Assembly: GCA_031841125.1 (NCBI GenBank)
Contig: CM063106.1
Location: forward strand, 18,538,001-18,602,000
DNA: 64,000 nucleotides
Reading direction: 5' to 3'
DNA from: Acanthococcus lagerstroemiae
Lineage: Eukaryota > Arthropoda > Insecta > Hemiptera > Eriococcidae
This document shows, one piece after another, positions 40,680-51,688 of this stretch. Made by a program: the position numbers and the translations under genes. Positions within the stretch are counted from its first letter, which is position 1. Every line of letters starts with the position of its first letter. Under the pieces are notes generated by a model, which did not search any database, had not been told where the DNA came from, and saw nothing but the letters and a program-made list of their open reading frames with translations.

Positions 40680-42424
40680 GAGAGAGTGTAAAAAGGCAAC
40701 GCAGGAATGGATGAAAGAAAAAACTGATAAGATAGAAGAGTTTATGAATAACAAGAAATAGACTTGGACTACGGAAAAGTCAAGATGGAATTTGAAAAAA
40801 AAAAAAGCAAGTCATATAACAAATAAGGAGAGAGAGCCTATTTACATAACTGAAGGAGAAGGCCTATATAGTAATCATGGGGATGAAGAGATAAGAATGG
40901 CGGGGGGGGGAGATGTCGAAGAGGATGAGAGGGGAGATTCAATTTTAAGAGGTGAATTTGACAAAGCATTAAGATATTTAAAGAAAGAGCAAGCTCCAAG
41001 AGTGGATGAGATACTAGATGAATTATTATAAAACTTAGGAGAATATGTACTTGATAGATTATACAAATTAGTATGTCATATTCATGATAAAGGGGAAATT
41101 CCGGAGGACTTTAAAAAAAGTGCTATTGTAATTATACCAAAAAAAGTAGGAGCAGATAGGTGCGAAAATTGTCGAACAATTAGTCTTCTTTCGCATGCGT
41201 CAAAAATATTAACAAGGATAATTTATAGGAGAATTGAGAATAGAATATTATGCAGAAGTATAGGAGATGATCAGTTCGGATTTATAAAAGGTAGAGGTAC
41301 TAAGGAAGCAGTGTTAGCTTTGAGATTAACTGTAGATGGGAGACTAAACAAGGAGTAGAGGATACATGTATGGCATTTGTTGATATTGAAAACGCTTTTG
41401 ACAATGTTAAATGGGATAAAATGTTTGATATTCTAAAAAAGATAGGAATAAAATTTAAAGAAAGACAAGTCATTTTAAACTTATATAAAGACAGAAAGCG
41501 ACATTAAGAATAGAAGAAGAGAAAGGGGAGTCTAATATAGAAAAAGGTGATCCTTATCCTCAGTATTATTTAATCTGTACAAGAGTGGGCCATAAAAGAA
41601 ATAACAGAAAAATTTGAGGCAGGTGTCACTATACATGGGGAGCGATTAAAGATGCTTAGGGTTGCAGATGATATTGTCTTACTAGCTGAAAAAAGTATTG
41701 ATTTGGAATACATTTAAAATGATATGGAGTAGAATTTGAGTATAGAATATCGTATGAGAATAAGTAAATATAAAGTAATGGTATGTAATCGATGTGAACA
41801 TGATATCTTAAATATAAATATTGGACCGGAAAAGATTGAGGAAGTAAGCGAATTTTGCTATTTAGGGAGTCAAAAAAAACGAAAAGAGTAAAATGGATAT
41901 TAGTAGTAGAATAGCACAAGCCAAATTAGCATTTTATTGATAAAGTAATCTTTTTAAATCAAAAATAAATTTGGAAATCAAAAAATTGGCCTTGAAAACT
42001 TATGTTTGGAGTACTGCAGCCTTGTATGGATGTGAAACTTGAACCATAGGAAAATCAGAGAAGAGAATGATCGAAGCTTTTGAGATGTGGTACTATAGGC
42101 GGATACTTATACACAAATGGACGGATAAGGTAAGAAATTAGGAAGTACTTAACAGAGTAGAAGGTAAAATGGATATTTGGAATTGTCTGAATAAAAGGAC
42201 AGATAAGCTGATAGGGCATAACTTGAGGCACCCAGACTACTGCTAAGAAGAAGACTGGAAGGAGAGAACTAGGTAGGGGTCGGCTAAGATTCCAGTATGT
42301 TCAATCGATAATCGAGAATGTCAAATTTAAGAGTTATTTGGAAGTGAAAGAACTCGCAAATGATGGAGAAATGGAGAGCTGCATCAAACTGGTCGTAAGA
42401 CTGATAACCTTATCATCATCATGA
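40680..42424 (+). mobile_element. LINE fragment 2, longer RT remnant with (TCA)n end
   Basis: A second copy of the same family, head-to-tail with fragment 1. It starts further upstream in the element: ALRYLKKEQAPRVDEILDEL, a KSAIVIIPKK block, then ISLLSHASKILTRIIYRRIE, GFIKGRGTKEAVLALR, FVDIENAFDNVKWDKMFDIL and a degenerate ADDIVLL box (about 41670). It ends AACCTTATCATCATCATGA at 42405-42424. Several frameshifts. Confidence 0.85.
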
Positions 42425-42456
42425 TGTGTCTTTAGTTTTTCTATAAGCCTCATCAC

Positions 42457-43103
42457 CAGGGTGCGGATTTATATGAAGTCGCATATCTTTCCAAATTGAG
42501 TAAATACCGATATACTTCATTTACGTTTGCGTTTCACGTCATTCCAAGCAAAATGAGCCCAATTGGTTTTTGCATATTTTTCATATTTTGTCCCCAAAAC
42601 ATATTTTTACATATTTTAGATCACTTTTAGCACATATTTCAAGAATTTGACCCATATTTATCGGATTTATCTACTTTTTTGCACATATTTCTCCAATTCT
42701 CAATTATCGACGCTGACAGAAATGAAAAAATTTGGAATTAGGTACTACTAGCGCTCCGGGTCTAGTTTTGTGCTTACTAATTGATCAACACATGTGGTTG
42801 GCTACATGGCAGATAGATTCTGATTCCAGACAGCGTTCAATTCCAACAATAGACCATTTCTGATAAGGTTGATAATTGATAATTAATATTTCAGTTTAAA
42901 TAATTTAATTAATTATCTGCACGAATTAAAAGCGAAATGACGTACGAATGCCAAAAATAGGTCAAGCTCTTCAAATCCTATAAAACGACCCTATATTACG
43001 ATTGCATATTTCTATAATACATTTTTCTTTAAAACGGGAGGAAATATTTTGTATTTATTTGCGCATATTTTGTCTTGTTTAGCGTAGATAAATCCGCTCC
43101 CTG
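42457..43103. mobile_element. hAT-type MITE, perfect 8-bp TSD
   Basis: 647 bp with ends CAGGGTGCGGATTTATAT and ...GATAAATCCGCTCCCTG (inverted, two mismatches). CTCATCAC is duplicated exactly at 42449-42456 and 43104-43111. Inside, CATATTTT/ACATATTT words recur many times near both ends, typical of hAT transposase-binding subterminal repeats. No transposase frame. Confidence 0.92.
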
Positions 43104-43111
43104 CTCATCAC

Positions 43112-43380
43112 CACGCTAAGATAGAAGGTAGCACGCACAGGGGGACACTATTTTAACAACTTTTAAAACTCAAACGGAATCAGGAACTACCAAACTATCC
43201 ATGCCAGTTACTGGCAGCCACGAGTACCACTCGTCAATCTTTTTTTTTTTTTTTTTTTTTCTCCATTATTTACTATTTTTGTTTGTAGGTTAATGAAAAA
43301 AAGACAATCACAAAGCTAAACTTGATCAAAGTAGTTCATAATTAATGTGTAATTAAGAAAATGTTTAACCAAAAAAACCT
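43112..43380. other. Intronic stretch, no gene seen
   Basis: Contains a 22-base T run (43240-43260) and no coding signature. Confidence 0.4.
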
Positions 43381-44480
43381 CGTGCGGTGCAGTACGGGCG
43401 AACGCCCGGGTTGCGATGCGACTCGTCCGCGTCCATCGCGTACCCACGTTCGGGGTACAGACTATGACGTCACATGGTATTTCACGAAAATAACCGTACG
43501 ATTTTATACGTGCTCAAATTTTATTCCCCTCAAGTTCTAATAATGGTCAGACTGACCTCCAATTTTCGTCATCGTCGTTACTTTTTTACCCCTTCATCAC
43601 ATGCCCTTATTTTTTCTCAAGAAAATCATTTTTACTTCCACATTAGACGCACCTACAAAGTAAACACCTCGAAAGAATTTACTGGTACGATTTAGAGGCG
43701 GATGCGGTCTGTACGTGCACTCTGGCCGCAGACAGAAGCGCTCGCTGCAGTCGGCCGAAAATAAAAAGCTTTTTACTCGTACTGGCCAGATTTCACGTTA
43801 GACGTCCGCGCATTCGTCACATTACTTGGCACCGCGTTGGAGAATCGGAGGTAATAAACCTGCGAAGCGTGTGACTTGGCATTTTACGCGCTCAGAAAGA
43901 AAACACACCGAGTAAATCTGCAAGCAACCGTCTACGGATGCTAGCTAGATTAAAGTAACAAGGAAAAAAAAAAAACAACAAACTTTCACAACTTATAAAA
44001 CGCCTACTAGTGCCTGAAGCAAGTCGTTGATAAGTGCGTCGGCCGTCGCCTGGCAATGATATACGCGAAAAGGATAAAAATGATGGACGATGTACCGCGA
44101 CAAAAGCCCGTGGCCAGGGATCAGCCGGCCACTCGTTCCAAAGACGTCGTCTGCGGGTGTCAGTATTTCGACGGCGCGATCGCCATCGTCGGGGCTGGTG
44201 GATCGACTTGTGACCATAAGACTGCAAGGGCTGACCAGCGAACTAAGGCACCGATCCGGCGAGGAGTACGGTAAGATAAGAACTAAGAAGACATTTCTCG
44301 TACACCGGTGGACGTTTTCATCGTATTTCGAAGCTACCACCTGTGCCGACGGTTTTCACCTCATTTGGTTTTTGCTTTCTCTGCGGCGCAACACTGCTAA
44401 CGGTCAGCGAACTGACAAGTTGACCGAGTTTTCATTTTGAATACACGCGATCGTAGAGACACACATGCAGCAGATGGGTA
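43381..44480 (+). promoter_or_regulatory. CpG-rich block, possible alternative promoter / first exon
   Basis: G+C and CpG density rise sharply compared with the intron on both sides (for example GTACGGGCGAACGCCCGGG at 43392). Within it, an ATG at 44056 opens 71 codons plus 2 nt up to a good donor TACG/GTAAGA at 44270. The two leftover bases are in phase with exon 3 (51689), which needs two. A competing frame from 44090 is not in phase. Repeat content is low. I infer an internal promoter with an alternative first exon of the host gene, but the peptide itself has no recognisable feature and coding status is uncertain. Confidence 0.35.
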
Positions 44481-46430
44481 CAGGAGAGCAACCCTCCCCA
44501 TATTAGTCCTGATGTGTACGCAAGGGCCTACTCCCGTTTCTGGCAGATGATGCGAAACATTTCAACAAAGGCCTCATCTCTGAAAGGAGCTTCGTATAGT
44601 ATGTCGCTTAACCCCCCCCCCCCTACAAACATACCTTTCCGATGAAAGAATATCACATTAACTGCTTATGCAATAATTGATCATCTGAGGGACAAAATTG
44701 AAATTGTACTTTTCATGGGAAAGTCCGACGATTTTGGTGCAACTTAATAGTGATGCGATTTGAGAAAAGGTACACAAAATCGGCAAACGTGAAATCCCAG
44801 ATAGTAGGGTATGAGGAAGCAAAGAATCGAATGAACATTTCAAAAAGAAAAAAAGGACAAAAGGTTTAAAAATGGTCGAGTTACAATACTTTAAAGTTCG
44901 TTGCACAAAAAACGTAGTTTCGAGAAAAGTGGCTTCAACGTAAGTGAACCTGATTTTCGGCAAAAAATTATTTGAAACGTCACAGGTGATGATAATATTT
45001 GCGGAAGAATTGTTCCAGAAGTTTTTTTTACTGTCCGACACGATGCCGTGATTCATTTTACATGGACAAGCCGCTTTCTTTCACTATTGACAGCGTTACA
45101 CGTGAACCACGCCTAGTTTTGTATGAAAAATATTATGCTCGTAATTAAAATTTTTCATTTCAAAAATGAAAGGTTATACAAAAACCGACTTGCGACTTCG
45201 ACTAGATAACAAACGATTGAGTGATAACGTGATCGGTATCATGAACGCGACGCACAGTATCAAACAGACACGCGTACCTCATTTCCGACTTAATGTACCT
45301 TTTTCTTATTTCACATTTTGCGTCACACCGCAGCTTAGAAGCGTTCCTACTCTCTATTGTTTCTGTGGCATGTTCTCGAAGTGTACTTCTATCGATTTCC
45401 GTTAAACCCCGGAAAACGATAATATTGACCTTATCTTCGGTTTTTTTCTCAGATTTCATCACAATTATTAATTTTTACCTGATTTTCATATCAGCTTTTG
45501 GTCTTGTCACCGATATCGGGAGTGGGAGTCAGGATAAAAAAATCAAACAGCCCCAATTTCGAATTTTAAATTTTCTTATAAAGTTACACTAACTGCCTCT
45601 CGAGACCCACCACAGGCAGCAGACCCCGGAGAACGCATACTCATCAACAGAAAGACCAGTGAGTACCAAGCCAGACGCCCTCCATCAGCACCCTCGGCAT
45701 ATCTACAGATCAAGAAGAAACGGAGACCCCGGGCAGACTTGTGCGTAATTTTGAATTTAGAGTCGATGGTTGTCAAAAGGGAATTTCTAACGCCCCTGGA
45801 TCTGCCGAAAAGGGGCAGAGGCAATCACTTTTATGTTTGTTAAAGATTAGACATTACTGCCCCTTAATAATTTCTGAAGAGAGGCAGCCACTAAATTTCA
45901 ACATATAAAAAGAAGTTCGCAGTGCAAAACACTTTTTAAACATTCAAGTTTTTACAAAAATGGGAGTCTAAAGGAGGCAAAATTTGATACCCCCTTCTAA
46001 TAGGGATATCGAAATTTTTTATAGCCTAAAACTCATTCAGAGTTCATAAGAAGACATCCAGAAAGTATAAACCACCCAGCTATAACTGTTAACCCCACAA
46101 CTTGAAATAAACACATTTATATAATTAGAGACGCTGAGTATGACACGAAAATCCCGCAATATTTCGTATTGCCCTCCCCAGTTTTCTTTTCCAAATTGCA
46201 AAATCGAATCGAAATGAGACGAACTATATTTACGGCCTGCAGTCTAGTTTCCGTTCAGGTGGAAAAATTTTCCTTCTCTCTAAATGGAGGGCAGGAACGT
46301 TCCACATCCCCAGAGTGGGTGCAGAAACATTCCATGTCCTCCCAAAGAGGATCTGGAATATTCCACTAACTTTATAATCTTAAATGGAAACACATCGAAT
46401 AAATGATCGAAACAGGAGTTTGGTTTATTG
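44481..46430. other. Intronic stretch, no gene seen
   Basis: Short open frames on both strands at 44658-45056, 45166-45592 and 45592-45840 overlap each other and lack motifs. A C run stands at 44612-44621. No RNA gene or repeat recognised. Confidence 0.4.
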
Positions 46431-48420
46431 GGTTGCTCATTCCGCAAACGCAATCAGATTTTTTACCAGACTCCAATTTTCGCCCCAATTTGGACCTAAA
46501 CTTGAGTTTTCCTCCTGGAAGGCGAAATTAATTGTATAGTAGAAAATGAGCACAGTACTGGAATAACGTGAGTCCCTGACTTTAAAAATTTAATCAGTGT
46601 TTCGATCCGACTCCGACTTCGACCCAAACATTCAAATTTGACCCTGTAAAGAGGTCAAACTCACTTTGTCAAAAAATTTAACAAGGTGTCGAAGTAGGGT
46701 TTTGGGTCCCTTATTTCAAAAATTCAATTAGATTTTCGTTCCGACCTCGATTTTGGCTTCGATAGTCCAAATCTGACCCCTTTAAAGGGGACAAATTCCC
46801 TTTACCAAATAAATTAAACTAGGTATCGAAATAGGGTGTTTTGGGTCCCTGATTTCGACAGTTCAATCAGATTTTGAATCCGACCCCGATTTCGGCCCGA
46901 ACGTCTAAATTTGAACCTTTGAACAGCGTCAAATTGACTTTTTGCCGAAAAAAATAAACAAGATACCAGAGTAAGGAGTTCTGGGTCGTTGGTTTCCAAA
47001 ATTGGGCCCAAAATCCAAAATTCACTCTCGAAAACGAGCAAAAGTGACGCTATTTTGAAAAAAATACCGAGTATTAGATTTTTATCCGAACCTGATCTGG
47101 GCACCAAAATGCAAATTTGACCCTGCGATAAATGGCAAAATCAATTCGACTTCGGAAAATTGAACAAACTATCGAAATCAGGAGTTTCTTCAGTTACCGT
47201 CTTTAGATTTTCGATCCAACCCCGATTAAGGCTGCAAAATCCAAATTTCACCCTTGAAATGGCCTTAACTGACTTGACTCAAGCGACTTAAATTAACCAT
47301 CAATTTAGGACGGTTTGGGTCGCTGATTTTTAATTTTCATTAAATTTTGGTTTTGTTTACATTCTGACTCCCAAAACCTAAAATTCACAATTGAAATGAG
47401 CCAAATTACAAAAGAGTGAGCTGATAATGAAAGTGGAGAGAAAAACTCGTTCCATTCTTTAAGAGAGAGAAAGAAAATCGTCACTTAACTTTCCTGAATA
47501 TTACCTCCTTCCTTTCGTCAAGAAAAGAGATTCTCCTTTCCTTTGAATGAGATGAACTTCATTCCATTTCTCGAGAAAGAAAAACTTGTTCATTTCCTTG
47601 TAACAAGAGAGGGAAATTATCCCTTTCTTTTCCTTAATGAGGAGGACCTCATTCTGGTTTTTGAGGAAGAAAAAACCATCATTCTTCTAAAACTAAAAAG
47701 AAGATATTTTCTTTTCCTTTATTGAATGAGAAAAACGTAATTTTTTTTTTAAATTTTTTTTTGAGAAAAGAGAAAAAATTGGGAAATTAAAAACCTACTC
47801 CTTTTCTTGATAAACGGAGATAAGTCTTTGCGAAAAGAACTTCGTTCCTTTACTGAAAAAGTAAATTTCTCCTCTTTAAGAAAATGTGGAAGTTCCCTCT
47901 CTCTTCTCATTCCCCAATGAGAAGAATTTTATTTCTGTTTTTGAGTGAAGAAAAAGCGTTTTCTTTCTTCGGAGAAAGAGAAGAAACATGATTCTTTCCT
48001 AGGTTGAATAAGAACCTTGTGTGTTCCTGTCGTTGATTTTGAATCATCACATCACATTTTCGATCGGACTGCGATTTTTAGCCCTAAAGTCTAAACTGAC
48101 CCTCCACATAGGTCAATTTAATTCGGCCAAGAAATTGAATACAACATTGGAATAGGGTGTTCTTAAGCCGCCTATTTCGAGAATCTAATCAGATTTCTGA
48201 TCGATCGCAGTTTGGGTCCCGAAATCCAATGAATTATACAAAGTACAAAAATTAGTTATTTTGCGGTCATTGATTTCGGAAATCCTGAATTAGACTTCTA
48301 CGCCTACCCCTCTCAAGCACTTAATTGAATTTACCAAAAAAATTGAACGAAGTATCAGAATTAGAGACTTTTGGGGACATGGACACTGATTTCGAAAATA
48401 AAACATTCAAAATAATATTT
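46430..48420. repeat. Degenerate ~125-bp tandem satellite with a nested CT/GA-rich array
   Basis: Consecutive diverged units contain TTGGGTCCCTGATTTCGAAA, ATTCAATCAGATTTTCGATC, CGACCCCGATTTCGGC and CAAATTTGACCC, recurring near 46570, 46710, 46840, 46985, 47100 and 47215, then again from 48055. Between about 47430 and 48010 a different array of roughly 90 bp takes over, with CATTCTTTTTGAG/GAGAAAGAAAAACTTGTTC-type words. The second array appears to have arisen within the first. No coding function. Confidence 0.75.
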
Positions 48421-48935
48421 TTTTAACACGTGTTAGTTCACGTGAACAGCTTTATGAGAATAATGGGGTCTTTGGGCAATGTAATATTTCCTTCAAGATG
48501 CCAATGTGAGTACAATGCTAAACTTCAAGGCTCGCAGAGCATAATGTAATATTGATTAAAAAATTTGAAGCAATTGACATTACTTTCATATAAGAATGAA
48601 AAAATTTTGCAAATGTTCCAATCAAATTTTGAAAATTTCTATAATAACCAGCGGTATTAAAATTGAGAAGGGGGCGATAGAGGTGTACAGTTCAAAACTC
48701 TCTCCCCTTAAAAATGAAAAAAATGCAGAAACTATACAGTCAATAGAAAGCACACTGAACATTTAGAGATGAAATTTACGAGATTTTTGAGATTATTGCT
48801 CCTTCACTCTGCTTTTAAAGATGAGAACTTATTTCTTTGCAACAAAATATTGTACTTACATAGGCAAGAGAAGTTTGAAGACGAACTAAAAAATGCGGAG
48901 CACAGGATGTCTGTCGGGTCCAACTTCCCATATTA
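48421..48935. other. Intronic stretch, no gene seen
   Basis: Plain AT-rich intron up to the LINE 3' end; no feature recognised. Confidence 0.5.
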
Positions 48936-50119
48936 TTATTATTAATACAGCTTTGACTAGTAGGTAAAACGCCACTAGTCTGCCCAACTTAAGGCATAAG
49001 CCTCCGTTATCCGCCTCCATGTCGAACATTTTGGGCCATACGGTGCCATGGGGTACGCACTATTCTTGATATCTCGTCCCTCCATCTAGTCACTGGTCTA
49101 CCTTTGGTTCTTTTGAAGTCCAAAGGCGTCCACTCTATCATATTTTTATGCCAGCTTTCCTTTCCTCTCGCTAAATGACCCGCATACCTGAATTTATTTT
49201 TCTTAATTATACATATACCTGATGTCTTTTGTTTTCGTTCGCCTTCTTATTTCCGATATTGCTATTCGATCTTCTAATTTTATGTTGAGGATACTTCTCA
49301 ACATGCTGTTCTGGGTTGTGTAGAGTTTGTTGATGCTAACCTTTGTGAGTGACCACGTCTGGGACCCGTACGTTAGTGCGGGGGTTATACAACTTTCTAG
49401 TATTTTTATCTTGGTTCCTAGTCCCATTTTGCCCTTCATTATGGTTTTTTGGTCCTAGTATGCCTTCCATGCATCCTCTATTCTGGTTTTTATTTCTTTA
49501 TCCCCCCTCTTATCGAAAGACATTATTTGGCCTAAATACTTATATTCCTGAACAGATTCTATTTCTTTCTCTCCTATCATAATTGCTTCTATCTTTCTGT
49601 TGGACTTGATTTTCGTTTTTGATATGTTACTTGTTAGACCCATCTTTTCGCATTCTTCTAAGAGTTCTTCTACCACTGTTCTTAGTTCGTCCATACTTTT
49701 ACTAATTAATACTATATCATCTGCAAATCTTAAATTATTTGGCCATTTTCCGTTGACTTTTATTCCCCTCCCCTCCCACTCTAGTTTCTTGAATGTCTCC
49801 TTCAGTGCACTGTTAAAGACGTTCGGTGACAATGGGTCCCCCTGTCTGATTCCCCGCTTAATTTAGAATTCTTTCCCTTTGGTTTCGAGTTTGATGTATG
49901 CCGTAGAGTTAGCATATATATGTTTTTTAACACCTCGATGTATTCTTTTTCTACTCCCTGATTTTCTATAGCATCCCGTATTTTTTCATGATACACTGAG
50001 TCGAACGCCTTGTTAAAATCAATAAACATCAGGTAGACCGGCCAACTTTCTATAAACTTCCTAGAAAATATTTTTAAATTTTTCCTCCTCAGCGTGAAAA
50101 CGGAGAGTAGTTGGATCAA
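48936..50119 (-). mobile_element. LINE 3' half, RT to tail
   Basis: The minus strand reads MFIDFNKAFDSVYHEKIRDA, GDPLSPNVFNSALKETFKKL (in two frames), RFADDIVLISKSMDELRTVV with the catalytic FADD, EYKYLGQIMSFDKRGDKEIK, then ILESCITPALTYGSQTWSLT and FRYAGHLARGKESWHK with GRPVTRWRDEI. This is the full order from RT motif 3 to the C-terminal tail. It ends at a TTATTATTATT microsatellite (48942-48952, minus-strand AAT repeats), the LINE 3' end. A few frameshifts only; the 5' half is missing. RTE/CR1-like, exact clade not assigned. Confidence 0.9.
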
Positions 50120-50785
50120 ACTATCAAGAACTTAACAATCTCTTTTTAAAACGTTTGAAAGAACAACGCAGATCCCAACCAATTGAATTTCGTATTTCAA
50201 TTCGACCCAGACCAATTTATCGTAAATTTCAAACAATAAATGCAAGCGAGTAAAAAAGTTGAAATAAAAATTCAAAAATTATTTTCGCTTTTCTCCGCAG
50301 CATCGCAGCTCCGTACTATATTCAGCGCATTGAAGGCGGTCGGCGCTCTCCATTTTCTAACCTTAACCCACTTGTTCTCTTTTTCAATTCTTCTATCCTC
50401 ACTTCTTCTTCAGTCTCGCCACTCGCGGTAATTTCAAATAATTGAAGGCTTCGAAAGCGTGTTTATACACGTTTGTGATACAGAGAATACCGAGGAAAAG
50501 AAAAAAAAAAAAAACTTGCACGGGAACTTGCGAGTTAATAATAGAACTCTGCTGGCATTCGGTGTGAATGTAAACGCTAAACGTAAGTTAAAATACAAAC
50601 GCCACAGTACAAAACGAGAAACATATTATACCTTCAGTAGAACTTAGATAAGTAGAATCGCGAGGGAAGTTTCCTGTCACTCAGGGTTGTCTCTACTTAA
50701 GGGAGTTTCACTAAGGCCATCGAAACGTCAATGACACACTAAAACTTATTACAGATAACGAATCTCTACATCTTCAATCGTCATA
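50120..50785. other. Intronic stretch, no gene seen
   Basis: No supported gene. Short frames at 50240-50431 and 50459-50647 are low-complexity. An A run lies at about 50503-50515. Confidence 0.4.
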
Positions 50786-51575
50786 CATTCAAGTGACCCT
50801 TACCCAAGGGTTACTTACGACAAGTGCGACTTATCCAAGTACAACTTATCCATGTACAACTTCCAAGGACATCTTATTCAGGTCCCAAGTGCCATTTATT
50901 CAAGTATTGCTCATCCTGGCACCCATTACCCAAGTGCTACTTATCAAAGAATCACTTATCTGAGTACCACTTATCCCAGTGTCTTATATATTAGTACTAC
51001 TTATTCGAGTATTTCATACCCAAATACTACTTATACCCAAGTGATATTTGTCTAAGAGTCACTTATGTAAGTGCAACGTACCTAAGTAATGCCTAAGCAT
51101 CACTTATCTAAGTGCGATATATTTAAGTGATACGTGCTTAAGCGTTATTTATCTAAGAGCAACATACCTAAGCGATAACTGCATAAGAGCCACTTATCGA
51201 AGTTCAATATACCTAAGTGATACTTTCCTAAGAGTCACATACCAATAAATCATCCAAATACCTCGTACTGAAGTGCCACTTATCCAAGTATCACTCACCC
51301 AAATACCACTTATCAAAGTGCATCATACCAAAAGCTTCTATACCAAAAACTTCTTACCGAGGGGTCTCTTATCCGAGTACCTTTTATCCAAGTGTCACTT
51401 ATCTAGGTAATGCTCATTCAAGTGCTACTTATACTAGAACCACTGTGACAGGGCCCACCTAAAAGCTACTAAGTGCTACTTATCTTAATAATCCTCATTC
51501 AAGTGTAGCCCATCACAGAACCACTTATACAAGATTCAAATAACCCGTAATAGTAAAAGCGCCACTTATCCAAGT
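50786..51575. repeat. Degenerate ~15-bp minisatellite upstream of exon 3
   Basis: About 50 diverged copies of a word near CACTTATCCAAGTGCTA, with shorter variants such as CACTTATCTAAGTGCG and ACATACCTAAGCGATA. Many units contain the self-complementary pair CACTTA...TAAGTG. The array stops about 110 bp before exon 3. The one open frame in it (50852-51055) merely translates the repeat. Confidence 0.8.
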
Positions 51576-51688
51576 TTTAATTTGCCTGTAACGTGAACTG
51601 AAAATACAACGTTCTCATTTCACTGGCCCGGTGTAAACGTCCGAGCTTTTGTCTTCCGGTAGTAACAAAGCTTTCGAACTTGTTACAG

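Noticed and set aside
43892..44340. Minus-strand open frames of 111-115 codons in the CpG-rich block
   Set aside because: Overlap each other and the plus frames; no motifs. Attributed to high G+C.
45592..45840. Open plus frame of ~80 codons rich in Pro, Arg and Lys
   Set aside because: No ATG, no convincing splice sites around it and no recognisable domain; kept out of the gene list.
50852..51055. 67-codon Tyr/Thr/Ser-rich frame
   Set aside because: It is only the translation of the minisatellite.
50786..51575. CRISPR-like array
   Set aside because: Units are short, diverged and have no regular unique spacers; the context is a eukaryotic intron.
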